Part shown: positions 56,572 through 64,000 of the stretch, one piece after another
How the letters are laid out: each line of letters opens with the position of its first letter
Position numbering within the stretch: position 1 is the first letter of the stretch
DNA from: DAMCZI01 sp032095175
GTDB taxonomy: Bacteria; Bacillota; Clostridia; Clostridiales; Caloramatoraceae
DNA: 64,000 nucleotides
Assembly: GCA_032095175.1 (NCBI GenBank)
Contig: DAMCZI010000003.1
Coordinates: 62,001-126,000, forward strand
Direction of reading: 5' to 3'
The notes under the pieces: generated by a model
What the model saw: the letters and a program-made list of their open reading frames with translations, nothing else
What the model was told of the DNA's origin: nothing
The model's database searches: none
Position numbers and translations under genes: made by a program

Positions 56572-57094
56572 TGTGGGAAAGACTGTAACGGGTGAGAAGC
56601 TTGCAGAAAAATTAAAATATTCTTTTCTTGATTTGGATGAAGAAATAAAAAAGAGATTTCAAATAACCTTAGAAAAATTTATGCACGATTATCCATATCC
56701 ACATGAAAGATATAGAATTAAGGGTAAAATTTTGAGGGATTTGCTTAATGAATATAAAGATAATAGGGTTATTGCAGTAAGTCCTATTTATAATGCAAGA
56801 AATTTTAACTCGCTTATAGATTTAGAACAGGTAATTGCAATTGAATTACAGGATACAGAAGAACATATTTTTGAAAGATTGGTTTTTTCTGATGAGAATG
56901 ACAATGTTTATCAAGATGCTGTATATAAGGAACAGCATAAAGATTATTATATCCAAGATATACATGAAGATATTGTGTATGCAAGAAGGACTTTTAAAAA
57001 AATCGAAAATAAGTATTTTATAAATAATCGATCCGTAGATCAAGTCGTTGACGAATTGATTGTTATGATTCAAAACATATCTATGAATAAATGA
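56543..57094 (+). CDS. P-loop kinase, shikimate-kinase-like fold
   Basis: 183 residues beginning MVIMLFGISNVGKTVTGEKLAEKL with a Walker A loop, then SFLDLDEEI as in shikimate/gluconate kinases, and a lid-like acidic region (DENDNVYQDAVYKEQHKDYY). Complete shikimate kinases have further substrate-binding arginines that I do not see, so the substrate is unknown. Confidence 0.6.
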   Translation: MVIMLFGISNVGKTVTGEKLAEKLKYSFLDLDEEIKKRFQITLEKFMHDYPYPHERYRIKGKILRDLLNEYKDNRVIAVSPIYNARNFNSLIDLEQVIAIELQDTEEHIFERLVFSDENDNVYQDAVYKEQHKDYYIQDIHEDIVYARRTFKKIENKYFINNRSVDQVVDELIVMIQNISMNK

Positions 57095-57144
57095 GTTCAA
57101 AGGGAACATAAGGGGTATTTAGGAAAAATGGCATATTAAATGAA

Positions 57145-57411
57145 ATGTGTAGGGAGCTTTTAATCGAGGTTAATGAAAAATCAGATATCAGATATATCAA
57201 AGAGCAGATAAGACAGAATTTTAGCTTGGAGTTAAATTGGCTTGAGAGGTTGCTTCATATTATAGCTTCGGAGAAATTTATTTTCGTACATGCTGGGATT
57301 ACTACAGAAAATCTCGGTAGTTCAAAAGGAAGTGTATTAAAAACATTAGGCGTATTAAAGAAAATAACAAGTCAATATTTTGGTCTATTTTGTGTCATAC
57401 TTCGTCAATGA
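57145..57411 (+). pseudogene. Metallophosphoesterase-like fragment
   Basis: 88 codons; FIFVHAGI is the terminal metal-binding motif of calcineurin-like phosphoesterases (VHAG). The metal-binding N-terminal half is absent, and the sequence after the motif is unrelated. Confidence 0.4.
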
Positions 57412-57450
57412 AAGCTCAAGTTAGCCCAACTAGCTTGAGCTTTCATTTCC
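57409..57450. terminator. Terminator hairpin
   Basis: TGAAAGCTCAAG..TAG and CTAGCTTGAGCTTTCA pair around CCCAA and are followed by TTTCC. Confidence 0.75.
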
Positions 57451-57650
57451 TCGTCTGATGCAAAATATCCTCAAAATCTTTAACTTGTTATTTCCTTTAA
57501 TACGCCTTATTACTCCTTACTATGAAAATAATATAAATTTGTATTTTTGGATAAGTGTTTCATTTAGTTATACACCGCATATAATATACCGAAAAAAGGG
57601 TAGGTAATGTGTATGGCATTTGAACGCTTTGGTTTTCACATTAATTTATA

Positions 57651-59309
57651 GTGAGGGTGGATAATGTGGGAGAGAAACAGGACAAAAGAGAGAATGCAAG
57701 TGTTATTAAATCAGAATGTTTAGATAATCAGGAAATTAAAGAAAAACCATGTGCTAATAAGCCAGAATGCCTTGATAATGCAGTAGATCTTTGTGAGCTT
57801 GGACCTTTGACAGCCAGTCAGAGGCGCGAGGAAGCCTATGAAAAAAGAAAGGAATCAGCTTTATTTCAGAGAAATGTAGTTCTTGAGGATCACAAATGTA
57901 ATAATGATGAGAATTTATATGCAAACAAGATTGGAAATTATTCAAAAGCACTGCCTCATAATCTGTTAGGTGAGGTAGACTTAAATGCCTACAGGATATG
58001 GATTAAGACATTGACAAATGGCAACCCTGAAGAGTTTGAGTCTTTACCCATGGGTGGTTCTGTCAAATTCACAGATCCTCAGGCAGCTTATGCCTATGAA
58101 ATGATTGGACCTGATAGCCATCACCTAACAATTGAGCCGCCTCCAGCTTTCTGCAGTGAAAGGGAGGCAGGTGAAATAGCTGAGGATTATTGGATGGCCT
58201 TAACACGTGATGTAGCTTTTATAGATTATGACAACAATTCAGAGACAAAAGCTGCAGCAGAAGATCTATCAACGTTTTCTGATTTTGATGGGCCAAAGTA
58301 CAATGGAAAGGTCACAACTGGTACACTTTTTCGTGGTAATGTGTCTGGTGCATTAAAAGGCCCCTTTATATCACAGTTTCTTTTAAAGGATATTCCCTTT
58401 GGGGCAAAGGTTATAGATCAGAGATACAATGTACCAATGGAGAATATCGATTATATGACTTCATTTGGTGAATGGTTAAATATACAAAATGGAAAGCCTC
58501 CATCTTCAGCAATAAAGCTTGATCCTATACTCCGCTATATTCGAGATGGCAGAGCCTTAGGGGGATATGTTCATCAAGACACCAGCATTCAGGCAATTCT
58601 AACGGCTTGTTTGATACTGCTGGGTTTTGGAGAAGAAGCTCAGTCACTGGATAATCCTTATCTATTCTCAAAAACCCAGGTTGGGTTTTCTACCTTTGGG
58701 GCTCCACACGTTTTAGATTTTGTGACTCGTGTAGCAAGGATGGCTCTTGAAGCTGCCTGGTATCAAAAGTTCCTCGTTCATCGAAGACTAAGACCTGAGG
58801 AGTTTGGGGGAAGAGTGTACAATCATATGATAAATGCTTTAAGATATCCGATTAATTCAGAGCTGTTTGATTCTAAGGTATTAGAGCATGTATACAGAAA
58901 GTTTCACACCTATCTTCTTCCTATAGCCTTCCCAGAGGGATGTCCCACCCATGCAGCTTATCCTGCAGGCCATGCAACCTTTGTTGGGGCAGGAGTAACT
59001 ATTTTGAAAGCGTTTTTCAATGAGGACTATATTATCCCTAATCCTGTAATAGCCAGCAGGGATGGACTTCTATTACTGCCATATTTGACGAATGGACTGA
59101 CAGTAGGAGGAGAGTTAAATAAGCTCGCTGCCAACATTGCCCTTGGACGAGACTTTGCTGGTGTTCACTGGCGTTCAGATGGTTCAGAGGGTATGAAGCT
59201 TGGGGAGGCAGTGGCAATAGGTTTGCTTCAAGATTATAGAGAAACCTATAATGAGAGTTTCAAAGGTTTTTCATTCACAAAATTTGATGGCACTAGAGTA
59301 ATAATTTAA
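57651..59309 (+). CDS. Vanadium-dependent haloperoxidase-like (PAP2 superfamily) protein
   Basis: 552 residues from GTG 57651 (GTG 57666 with GAGGGTGG is an alternative start). The active-site motifs are RRLRPEEFGG near residue 385, YPAGHATF (the P-x-G-H motif) near residue 444, and GRDFAGVHWRSDG near residue 505 (R..GxHxxxD). This arrangement binds vanadate or acts as an acid phosphatase. There is no signal peptide. The first ~80 residues are low-complexity and charged. Haloperoxidases are unusual in strict anaerobes, so a phosphatase-type or accessory function is possible. Confidence 0.8.
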   Translation: MRVDNVGEKQDKRENASVIKSECLDNQEIKEKPCANKPECLDNAVDLCELGPLTASQRREEAYEKRKESALFQRNVVLEDHKCNNDENLYANKIGNYSKALPHNLLGEVDLNAYRIWIKTLTNGNPEEFESLPMGGSVKFTDPQAAYAYEMIGPDSHHLTIEPPPAFCSEREAGEIAEDYWMALTRDVAFIDYDNNSETKAAAEDLSTFSDFDGPKYNGKVTTGTLFRGNVSGALKGPFISQFLLKDIPFGAKVIDQRYNVPMENIDYMTSFGEWLNIQNGKPPSSAIKLDPILRYIRDGRALGGYVHQDTSIQAILTACLILLGFGEEAQSLDNPYLFSKTQVGFSTFGAPHVLDFVTRVARMALEAAWYQKFLVHRRLRPEEFGGRVYNHMINALRYPINSELFDSKVLEHVYRKFHTYLLPIAFPEGCPTHAAYPAGHATFVGAGVTILKAFFNEDYIIPNPVIASRDGLLLLPYLTNGLTVGGELNKLAANIALGRDFAGVHWRSDGSEGMKLGEAVAIGLLQDYRETYNESFKGFSFTKFDGTRVII

Positions 59310-59354
59310 ATTATAGGGACATCGCACAACGAATACTATCACCTTAAGTGCTAA

Positions 59355-59425
59355 GCACATGTCAAGTGGCAAGTTGAATAAACCCTGGAATATCAGGCCT
59401 ATTCAATTTGCCACTTGACATGTGC
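59355..59425. repeat. Long perfect inverted repeat
   Basis: GCACATGTCAAGTGGCAA and TTGCCACTTGACATGTGC form arms of ~26 bp (with GTTGAATA/TATTCAAT), and a short CCTG...CAGG stem closes the loop. It is a strong structure between convergence-free genes; either a bidirectional terminator or a small mobile repeat. Confidence 0.7.
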
Positions 59426-59586
59426 ATGATGCTTTTAAGAGTTATTTTCTTTTATAGTATAGCCCTATGTTAACTGAGCATTTTGTATACATATTTGATA
59501 ATTTTTGTGGATAATTGACTTCATGTTTGTTCCATTATATAATTTACTTGGAAAAAAATACTTATTAATTGGGACTTTTGGGGGGA

Positions 59587-60486
59587 TTGAAAGTGGAGCC
59601 ATATCAATTGTTATCAACAGTTCTTAATAAAATTGAAGAAAATATATCTGAAAAAATAACCATTGATGACATTGCAGCATGGGTTAGTCTTTCGGCAGTT
59701 CATTTACAGCGCATATTCAAATTTTCTTTTGGTATTACATTGGCTGGGTATATTCGTTCAAGAAAGCTTGCAGCCAGTCTTGATAAACTTTTAAATTCAG
59801 ATTTAAATATTATTGATATAGCACTTGAATATGGGTTCCAATATGAACAATCATATATTAGGGCTTTCAAACAGGAATATGGAATAACACCAAAAGCAGC
59901 AAAGAAGAATAGTGTGATTGTCAAGGTAGTTCCTCCTCTTAAGCTTTTTGATTATAATGAGGTTTCTATAGGAGTTCTTTTTGGACCAGATGTTGTGATG
60001 GTTCCAAAACTTTTTCTTGCAGGGCAGCTGCATCAAATCTCATTTCATGATTCTGTTGAACTGCCACCTAAGGTTGCAAAGGAATTTTGGGAAAATGACA
60101 GAAAAAAGATAAAAAATGCAGTTAATTCAGATATTTATTATGGATTAACACGAATTCCTGACTTTAATAATGGCTGGTCATATTATCTTCCCTCTTTACA
60201 GACAAGAGACCTGGCACATATTCCTAAGGGTATGCATGGTGATACATTCGCATCTTCCCTGTGTGCAAGATTTCATTATATTGGTAAACATCATTATTAT
60301 GACATTAATGCTGATATGGCGAGGAAGATGTATGATGCAATAATCGCTTATGCACATGATAAAAATACAAAATATACTACAATGAATAGCAGCTTATATT
60401 TTGAAAAAATAGATACTTCCATGTATGATGGTACATATTGTCAGTTGGAATGGTTTACACCCCTAATTGAAAAAAGCAGTTTATGA
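59587..60486 (+). CDS. AraC-family regulator with GyrI-like ligand domain
   Basis: About 299 residues from TTG 59587 (GGGGGG upstream). The AraC-type double HTH (ITIDDIAAWVSLSAVHLQRIFK, IIDIALEYGFQYEQSYIRAFKQEYGITP) is followed by a GyrI-like/effector-binding domain (VVPKLFLAGQ..., FHYIG, DGTYCQLEWFTPL). It resembles Rob/BmrR-type sensors of small molecules. The GNAT gene 70 bp downstream may be its target. Confidence 0.85.
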   Translation: MKVEPYQLLSTVLNKIEENISEKITIDDIAAWVSLSAVHLQRIFKFSFGITLAGYIRSRKLAASLDKLLNSDLNIIDIALEYGFQYEQSYIRAFKQEYGITPKAAKKNSVIVKVVPPLKLFDYNEVSIGVLFGPDVVMVPKLFLAGQLHQISFHDSVELPPKVAKEFWENDRKKIKNAVNSDIYYGLTRIPDFNNGWSYYLPSLQTRDLAHIPKGMHGDTFASSLCARFHYIGKHHYYDINADMARKMYDAIIAYAHDKNTKYTTMNSSLYFEKIDTSMYDGTYCQLEWFTPLIEKSSL

Positions 60487-60558
60487 TAGAAAATGTTCAT
60501 TTTTGTCAGTATTCATTTGATATACTTTTTGTATAAATTTTAGAAAGGGGTCAGCAAA

Positions 60559-61305
60559 ATGGAAAGAAAGGAAATTGAGAGGCACATCAATAATGGAGCA
60601 ATAAATTATTTAAATTTACTTGCGGATGCAAAACATATGAATCTTGTTGATGATGGATTCTGCACAATGATCTATCCAAATGAAGGTGAAGAGGGTGGTA
60701 CAAGTATCTATAATTTTAGATTTGAAGGTATGTCAGATGAGGAAATAGCTCGAGGAATAAAACAGGTTAAGGAAAAGAAAATACATACCTTTTGGGGATG
60801 CTTTTTACCTAAAAGTGTAATGGACATTTTAAAGATGGATGACCCTAAAGCTGGAGAAGATGATGATTCTGAAGCTTACATGGCAATGCTTCCAGATGAA
60901 AAACCAGAATATGATTTGCCTAAACCTCCAATAACGGTAAAAAAAGTTGAAAGCCAGCAGCAGTTTGAAATTTGGACTAATATATCAAACGAAGTTTTAC
61001 ATGATGGTTATACAATTATGCATCCTGAAAACCACTACCATTTATGTGAAGAAGGAAAATTAGAATGCTATATAGGCTTTTATGATGAAAAGCCTGTGGC
61101 TACAGCTGCTATCATGAATGACAATGGTATTGCTTCATTGGAATTTGTAGCAACATTAAATAATTTTAGAAAAAAGGGATTGGGTGGAGCTGTATGCAGG
61201 GCTGCAGTTGATGATGCTTTTAAATATGGTGTAAAGATAATAACTTTAAGAGGATTTCCATTAGGACAACCTGTATACAAATCAATGGGCTTTAAGCGAT
61301 ATTAA
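60559..61305 (+). CDS. GNAT-family N-acetyltransferase
   Basis: 248 residues from ATG 60559 (AGAAAGGGG upstream). The C-terminal GNAT fold has ASLEFVATLNNFRKKGLGGAVC (motif A, acetyl-CoA binding RKKGLG) and VYKSMGFKRY (motif B). The N-terminal ~120 residues are a separate domain of unknown function. Acceptor unknown. Confidence 0.85.
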   Translation: MERKEIERHINNGAINYLNLLADAKHMNLVDDGFCTMIYPNEGEEGGTSIYNFRFEGMSDEEIARGIKQVKEKKIHTFWGCFLPKSVMDILKMDDPKAGEDDDSEAYMAMLPDEKPEYDLPKPPITVKKVESQQQFEIWTNISNEVLHDGYTIMHPENHYHLCEEGKLECYIGFYDEKPVATAAIMNDNGIASLEFVATLNNFRKKGLGGAVCRAAVDDAFKYGVKIITLRGFPLGQPVYKSMGFKRY

Positions 61306-61350
61306 AAATCGAAAGGCAATAATATGGAGGCTTTATGGGCAAGTGTAGGA

Positions 61351-61411
61351 TTCATAAATAGTGGCAGCCATATAAGTTATAACTTGTTTATGTCCCTGGA
61401 GGAGATATGAG
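61351..61411 (+). repeat. Direct repeat, copy 1
   Basis: TCATAAATAGTGGCAGCCAT...ATGTCCCTGGAGGAGATATGAG. Copy 2 is at 63501-63559 and shares about 75 percent of positions. The copies flank the DUF2975/YozG/reductase genes. Confidence 0.6.
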
Positions 61412-61721
61412 ATTGCAGGCTAAGCTGTATTAATGTAAGCTGCAATTTCTGAAAGAGTATATTTTTCCTCAAGGGCTTTTTTTATTAGTTAAATTTTGAT
61501 ATCTGTTAAACATCTTTTTCTGTAGCCTGAAGTAATTAAATATATGTCTTTAGGCTGTTGGGTAAATGAGTCAAGTATAACTCCTACCAGTTATACTAGT
61601 CACTATAATAACGATAAAAATAGAAAGAATAACGATAAATAATTATTGTAATTATAAAAATGCCGATATATAATGAGGATATAATAATTAATAAAAACTA
61701 TTTGAGAGAGAGGAAATTCTT
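61412..61721. other. Intergenic region with an antisense HTH-like fragment
   Basis: The reverse strand reads KALEEKYTLSEIAAYINT near 61440-61490, a possible HTH piece, within a frame broken by stops. No gene is called. Confidence 0.35.
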
Positions 61722-62201
61722 ATGAAAGAAAAAACTAGTTCGAAAGTATTAAATGGATTAGTAATTGTGGGAATAATTTTAACAATTTTTGCCCTTATAG
61801 GCACTCCCCTTGGTTTGACAGCTCTTTTAAAAACCTCAAGAATATCAAATATGGTTTGGATATTAACAGCATTCATTTATGCATGTGCAGTTCCTTACTT
61901 GATAGCATTATTTAAGTTTAAAAGAATATGTAAATTGCTTACAAGTGAAAATTCCTTTTCACCATTTATATCAAAGGATTTTCAAGGCATTGCAATTTGC
62001 GCATTTACAGAAGCGTTCATTTATACTCTAAGCAACATACTTTTATATGTATTATTTGATTTCTATCTATTTGCAATGACTATATTACCCTTGATAGTTG
62101 TAGTTTTTGTTGCAGTAACATTAGGATTCTTGTTTTTGATAATGTCTAGCATATTTAAAAGAGCCACTGAAATCAAAGAAGAAAATGATTTAATATTCTA
62201 A
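61722..62201 (+). CDS. DUF2975 membrane protein
   Basis: 159 residues with four membrane segments (LVIVGIILTIFALIG, ILTAFIYACAVPYLIALF, FTEAFIYTLSNILL, LPLIVVVFVAVTLGFLF). The segment LLTSENSFSPFISKDFQGIAICAF is characteristic of DUF2975, usually paired with a small YozG-type HTH protein, as it is here 16 bp downstream. Confidence 0.85.
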   Translation: MKEKTSSKVLNGLVIVGIILTIFALIGTPLGLTALLKTSRISNMVWILTAFIYACAVPYLIALFKFKRICKLLTSENSFSPFISKDFQGIAICAFTEAFIYTLSNILLYVLFDFYLFAMTILPLIVVVFVAVTLGFLFLIMSSIFKRATEIKEENDLIF

Positions 62202-62216
62202 AAAGGGGGATCAAAT

Positions 62217-62471
62217 ATGATTATAGTTAACTTGGATGTTATGATGGCAAAACGTAAAATATCTTTAACTGAGTTATCAGAACAATTAGGAATGACAATG
62301 GCAAATGTATCAAACTTTAAAAATAAGAGAGTAAAAGCTTTTAGATTTACTACCCTTGATGCTCTGTGCAGAATACTGCAATGTCAACCAGGAGATATTT
62401 TAGAGTACAGGGAAGATAAGGATTTAGATAGTAGGAATGATGGGAGAAAAAGCGATGATAAAGGTGTATGA
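62217..62471 (+). CDS. YozG-type XRE regulator
   Basis: 84 residues. MAKRKISLTELSEQLGMTMANVSNFK is the HTH, and LDALCRILQCQPGDILEY is the typical family tail. It is cotranscribed with the DUF2975 gene and probably controls the pair. GGGGGATC precedes the start; it overlaps the reductase by 17 bp. Confidence 0.85.
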   Translation: MIIVNLDVMMAKRKISLTELSEQLGMTMANVSNFKNKRVKAFRFTTLDALCRILQCQPGDILEYREDKDLDSRNDGRKSDDKGV

Positions 62472-63510
62472 TATTGCAATTATTGGGCTAGGGCCTTCCG
62501 GTGCCATACTGGCAAAACTGCTTTCTAAAGAATATAAAATTATAGCTATTGATAAAAAAAACTCTGAGGAAAATGGGTTTAAGAAACCATGCGGTGGATT
62601 GCTTTCTTCGGATGCCCAGAAAGCATTGGCAAAGCTAGATATGGCACTTCCAAAGGCTGTTATGGTGGATCCCCAGATTTTTGATGTTAAAACTATAGAA
62701 CTAAAAAATACTCTAATTCGCTACTATCAACGGTTTTATATTAACATGGATCGTCATAAATTTGATTTATGGTTGAAATCGCTTATTCCCAATCATGTGG
62801 AGGTTTACAGCAATTCTTATTGCTCTTTCATTGAAAAAATACAAGGGGGCTATCGGGTGATTTTTTATGAAAATGGTGAGGAACATGTCATTACTACTAA
62901 ATATTTGGTAGGGGCAGACGGTGCAAATTCATTGGTACGTCGAACCCTTTATCCTCAGAAGCAAATACGGACTTACATGTCAATTCAGCAATGGTTTTCT
63001 GAAACACATGATAATCCCTTTTATTCCTGTATTTTTGACGTGGAAAACACGGATTGCTGTTCTTGGTCCATTTCCAAGGACAATCATTTTATTTTTGGCG
63101 GTGCATTTCCGATTCAAAATTCTCGGGAACGGTTCGAAAATCAGAAAAAAAAGCTAGAGAGAATTGGATTTAGGTTTGGTGAGCCTATAAAAACAGAGGC
63201 TTGTATGGTACTGCGGCCGTCATCAATTCATGATTTTTGCTTAGGACGGGAAAACGCTTTTTTAGTTGGGGAGGCTGCGGGTTTTATCAGTCCAAGCTCA
63301 CTGGAGGGAATCAGTTCAGCCATTAACAGTGCTCGGGTTTTGAGTGAAGTGCTAAATGCTCATAGTAAAAAAGCCAATAAAAAATATTGGTTGAAAACCT
63401 TTAAAATCCGTTTGAAAATCTTTTTAAAACTACTAAAATGTCCATTTATGTATAATCCATTTTTACGCAAGCTTGTGTTAAAAAGTGGATTTAAAAGTAT
63501 TCATAAGTAA
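62455..63510 (+). CDS. FAD-dependent geranylgeranyl-reductase-like oxidoreductase
   Basis: 351 residues from ATG 62455 (GGGAG upstream). The FAD-binding Rossmann motif is IIGLGPSGAILAKLL, with KPCGGLLS and GADGANSLVR following, then LVGEAAGFISPSSLEGIS. This is the geranylgeranyl reductase/digeranylgeranylglycerophospholipid reductase family, which saturates isoprenoid chains; other members act on quinone precursors. Substrate unresolved. Confidence 0.82.
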   Translation: MIKVYDIAIIGLGPSGAILAKLLSKEYKIIAIDKKNSEENGFKKPCGGLLSSDAQKALAKLDMALPKAVMVDPQIFDVKTIELKNTLIRYYQRFYINMDRHKFDLWLKSLIPNHVEVYSNSYCSFIEKIQGGYRVIFYENGEEHVITTKYLVGADGANSLVRRTLYPQKQIRTYMSIQQWFSETHDNPFYSCIFDVENTDCCSWSISKDNHFIFGGAFPIQNSRERFENQKKKLERIGFRFGEPIKTEACMVLRPSSIHDFCLGRENAFLVGEAAGFISPSSLEGISSAINSARVLSEVLNAHSKKANKKYWLKTFKIRLKIFLKLLKCPFMYNPFLRKLVLKSGFKSIHK

Positions 63511-63559
63511 TGGTGGCTATATAAGATATAAGTTATTTATGTCCCAGAGGAGATATGAG
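63501..63559 (+). repeat. Direct repeat, copy 2
   Basis: TCATAAGTAATGGTGGCTAT...ATGTCCCAGAGGAGATATGAG, matching 61351-61411. The first 10 bp include the stop codon region of the reductase gene. Confidence 0.6.
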
Positions 63560-63799
63560 TTTACATTATAAGTACAATAACACTTATATTTTTAGCTTTT
63601 CCAATTATGGGAGCAGTCATATTCCTTGATTCATAAATCGAAATATATATTATTCAAAATCTTTATTGCGATTTATATAGTAGAGTAAAATTATTATTTT
63701 GAATATTATTATACAAATTATTATGCCAAATCTAAATTTTTTAAACGAAAATAGCAAATAATAAGAATAATTATTATTGCTATTCAGGGAGTTGAAAGA

Positions 63800-64000
63800 A
63801 TGGATTTTAGTTGGATTTGGCAAACAGCTCTGATATATTTTATTGGTACATTAATATTGAGAATTGGTGGTAGAAAAACAATTTCCCAAATGACAATATC
63901 TGAATCTATTATAATGATAGCATTAGGTACCTTATTGATCCAACCTATAACTGGAAGAGGTCTAATTATTACTTTCCTAGCAGGATTATGGTTCACAATA
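63800..64000 (+). CDS. YetF/DUF421 membrane protein, N-terminal part
   Basis: 67 codons to the window edge, from ATG 63800 (GGGAGTTGAAAG upstream). Membrane segments surround RIGGRKTISQMTISESIIMIALGT, the diagnostic DUF421 segment. The C-terminal domain lies outside the window. Confidence 0.85.
   Translation, partial: MDFSWIWQTALIYFIGTLILRIGGRKTISQMTISESIIMIALGTLLIQPITGRGLIITFLAGLWFTI

Noticed and set aside
1..64000. CRISPR array or retron
   Set aside because: No regularly spaced repeats were seen, and the only reverse transcriptase is the group II intron protein with maturase domain and intron RNA flanks.

Overview
The window is AT-rich DNA with AGGAGG-type ribosome binding sites, U-run terminators and typical clostridial gene families (PadR and YozG-type regulators, CplR/Lsa-type ABC-F, IS30/IS66/IS3 remnants, many serine recombinases). 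This points to a low-GC anaerobic Firmicute of the class Clostridia. I cannot name a genus. No rRNA, tRNA or CRISPR array was seen.

The dominant theme is rlmD (23S rRNA uracil-5-methyltransferase). One intact copy lies at 452-1786 and three partial copies lie at about 15353-15836, 26115-26560 and 49046-49130. Three of the four rlmD copies are followed by serine recombinase genes, and in each case phage-defence-type genes come next: (1) recombinase + a 1317-residue nuclease/STAND (Avs-like) protein at 1876-7156; (2) recombinase + a two-gene unknown module + a TIR protein, then a second TIR protein, at 26684-31925; (3) recombinase + a Septu-like AAA ATPase/HNH pair at 49440-54250. The defence blocks end in one of five copies (A-E) of an ungapped repeat. 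It consists of a 42-bp arm starting GCCAAGG, then TCAAGGCATG, then a second arm that reads like the 3' end of rlmD. I interpret these repeats as attachment-site (attR or attR/attL hybrid) scars. The layout therefore looks like serial accretion of small recombinase-borne defence cassettes into the 3' end of rlmD. One cassette (31014-32004) carries only a TIR gene and no recombinase.

Between the cassettes lie other genes. 7.4-22.5 kb: YfaP-like protein, toxin/immunity remnants, a two-component system with a DUF4097-type protein, IS fragments, a DUF3089-type lipoprotein hydrolase, PadR regulator, broken BtrH-like gene, sugar-dehydrogenase-like beta-propeller and a CCG-domain protein. 22.5-26.1 kb: a recombinase stub, an Ig-like surface protein and an alpha/beta hydrolase. 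32-49 kb: a leader-controlled ABC-F protein, a decayed BceRS/BceB locus, a methyltransferase, a serine hydrolase, an acetyltransferase, a Crp/Fnr regulator divergent from a DMT permease, a DUF362 ferredoxin and a complete livKHMGF branched-chain amino-acid ABC operon.

After site E, which is split by a decayed group II intron (54310-56244), comes more ordinary sequence: a KilA-N remnant, a P-loop kinase, a vanadium-haloperoxidase-like protein, AraC and GNAT proteins, a DUF2975/YozG pair, a geranylgeranyl-reductase-like flavoprotein and the start of a YetF/DUF421 membrane protein. Many genes in the cassettes carry single-base frameshifts, several in homopolymer runs. This could be real decay or sequencing error, and I flag it as such.
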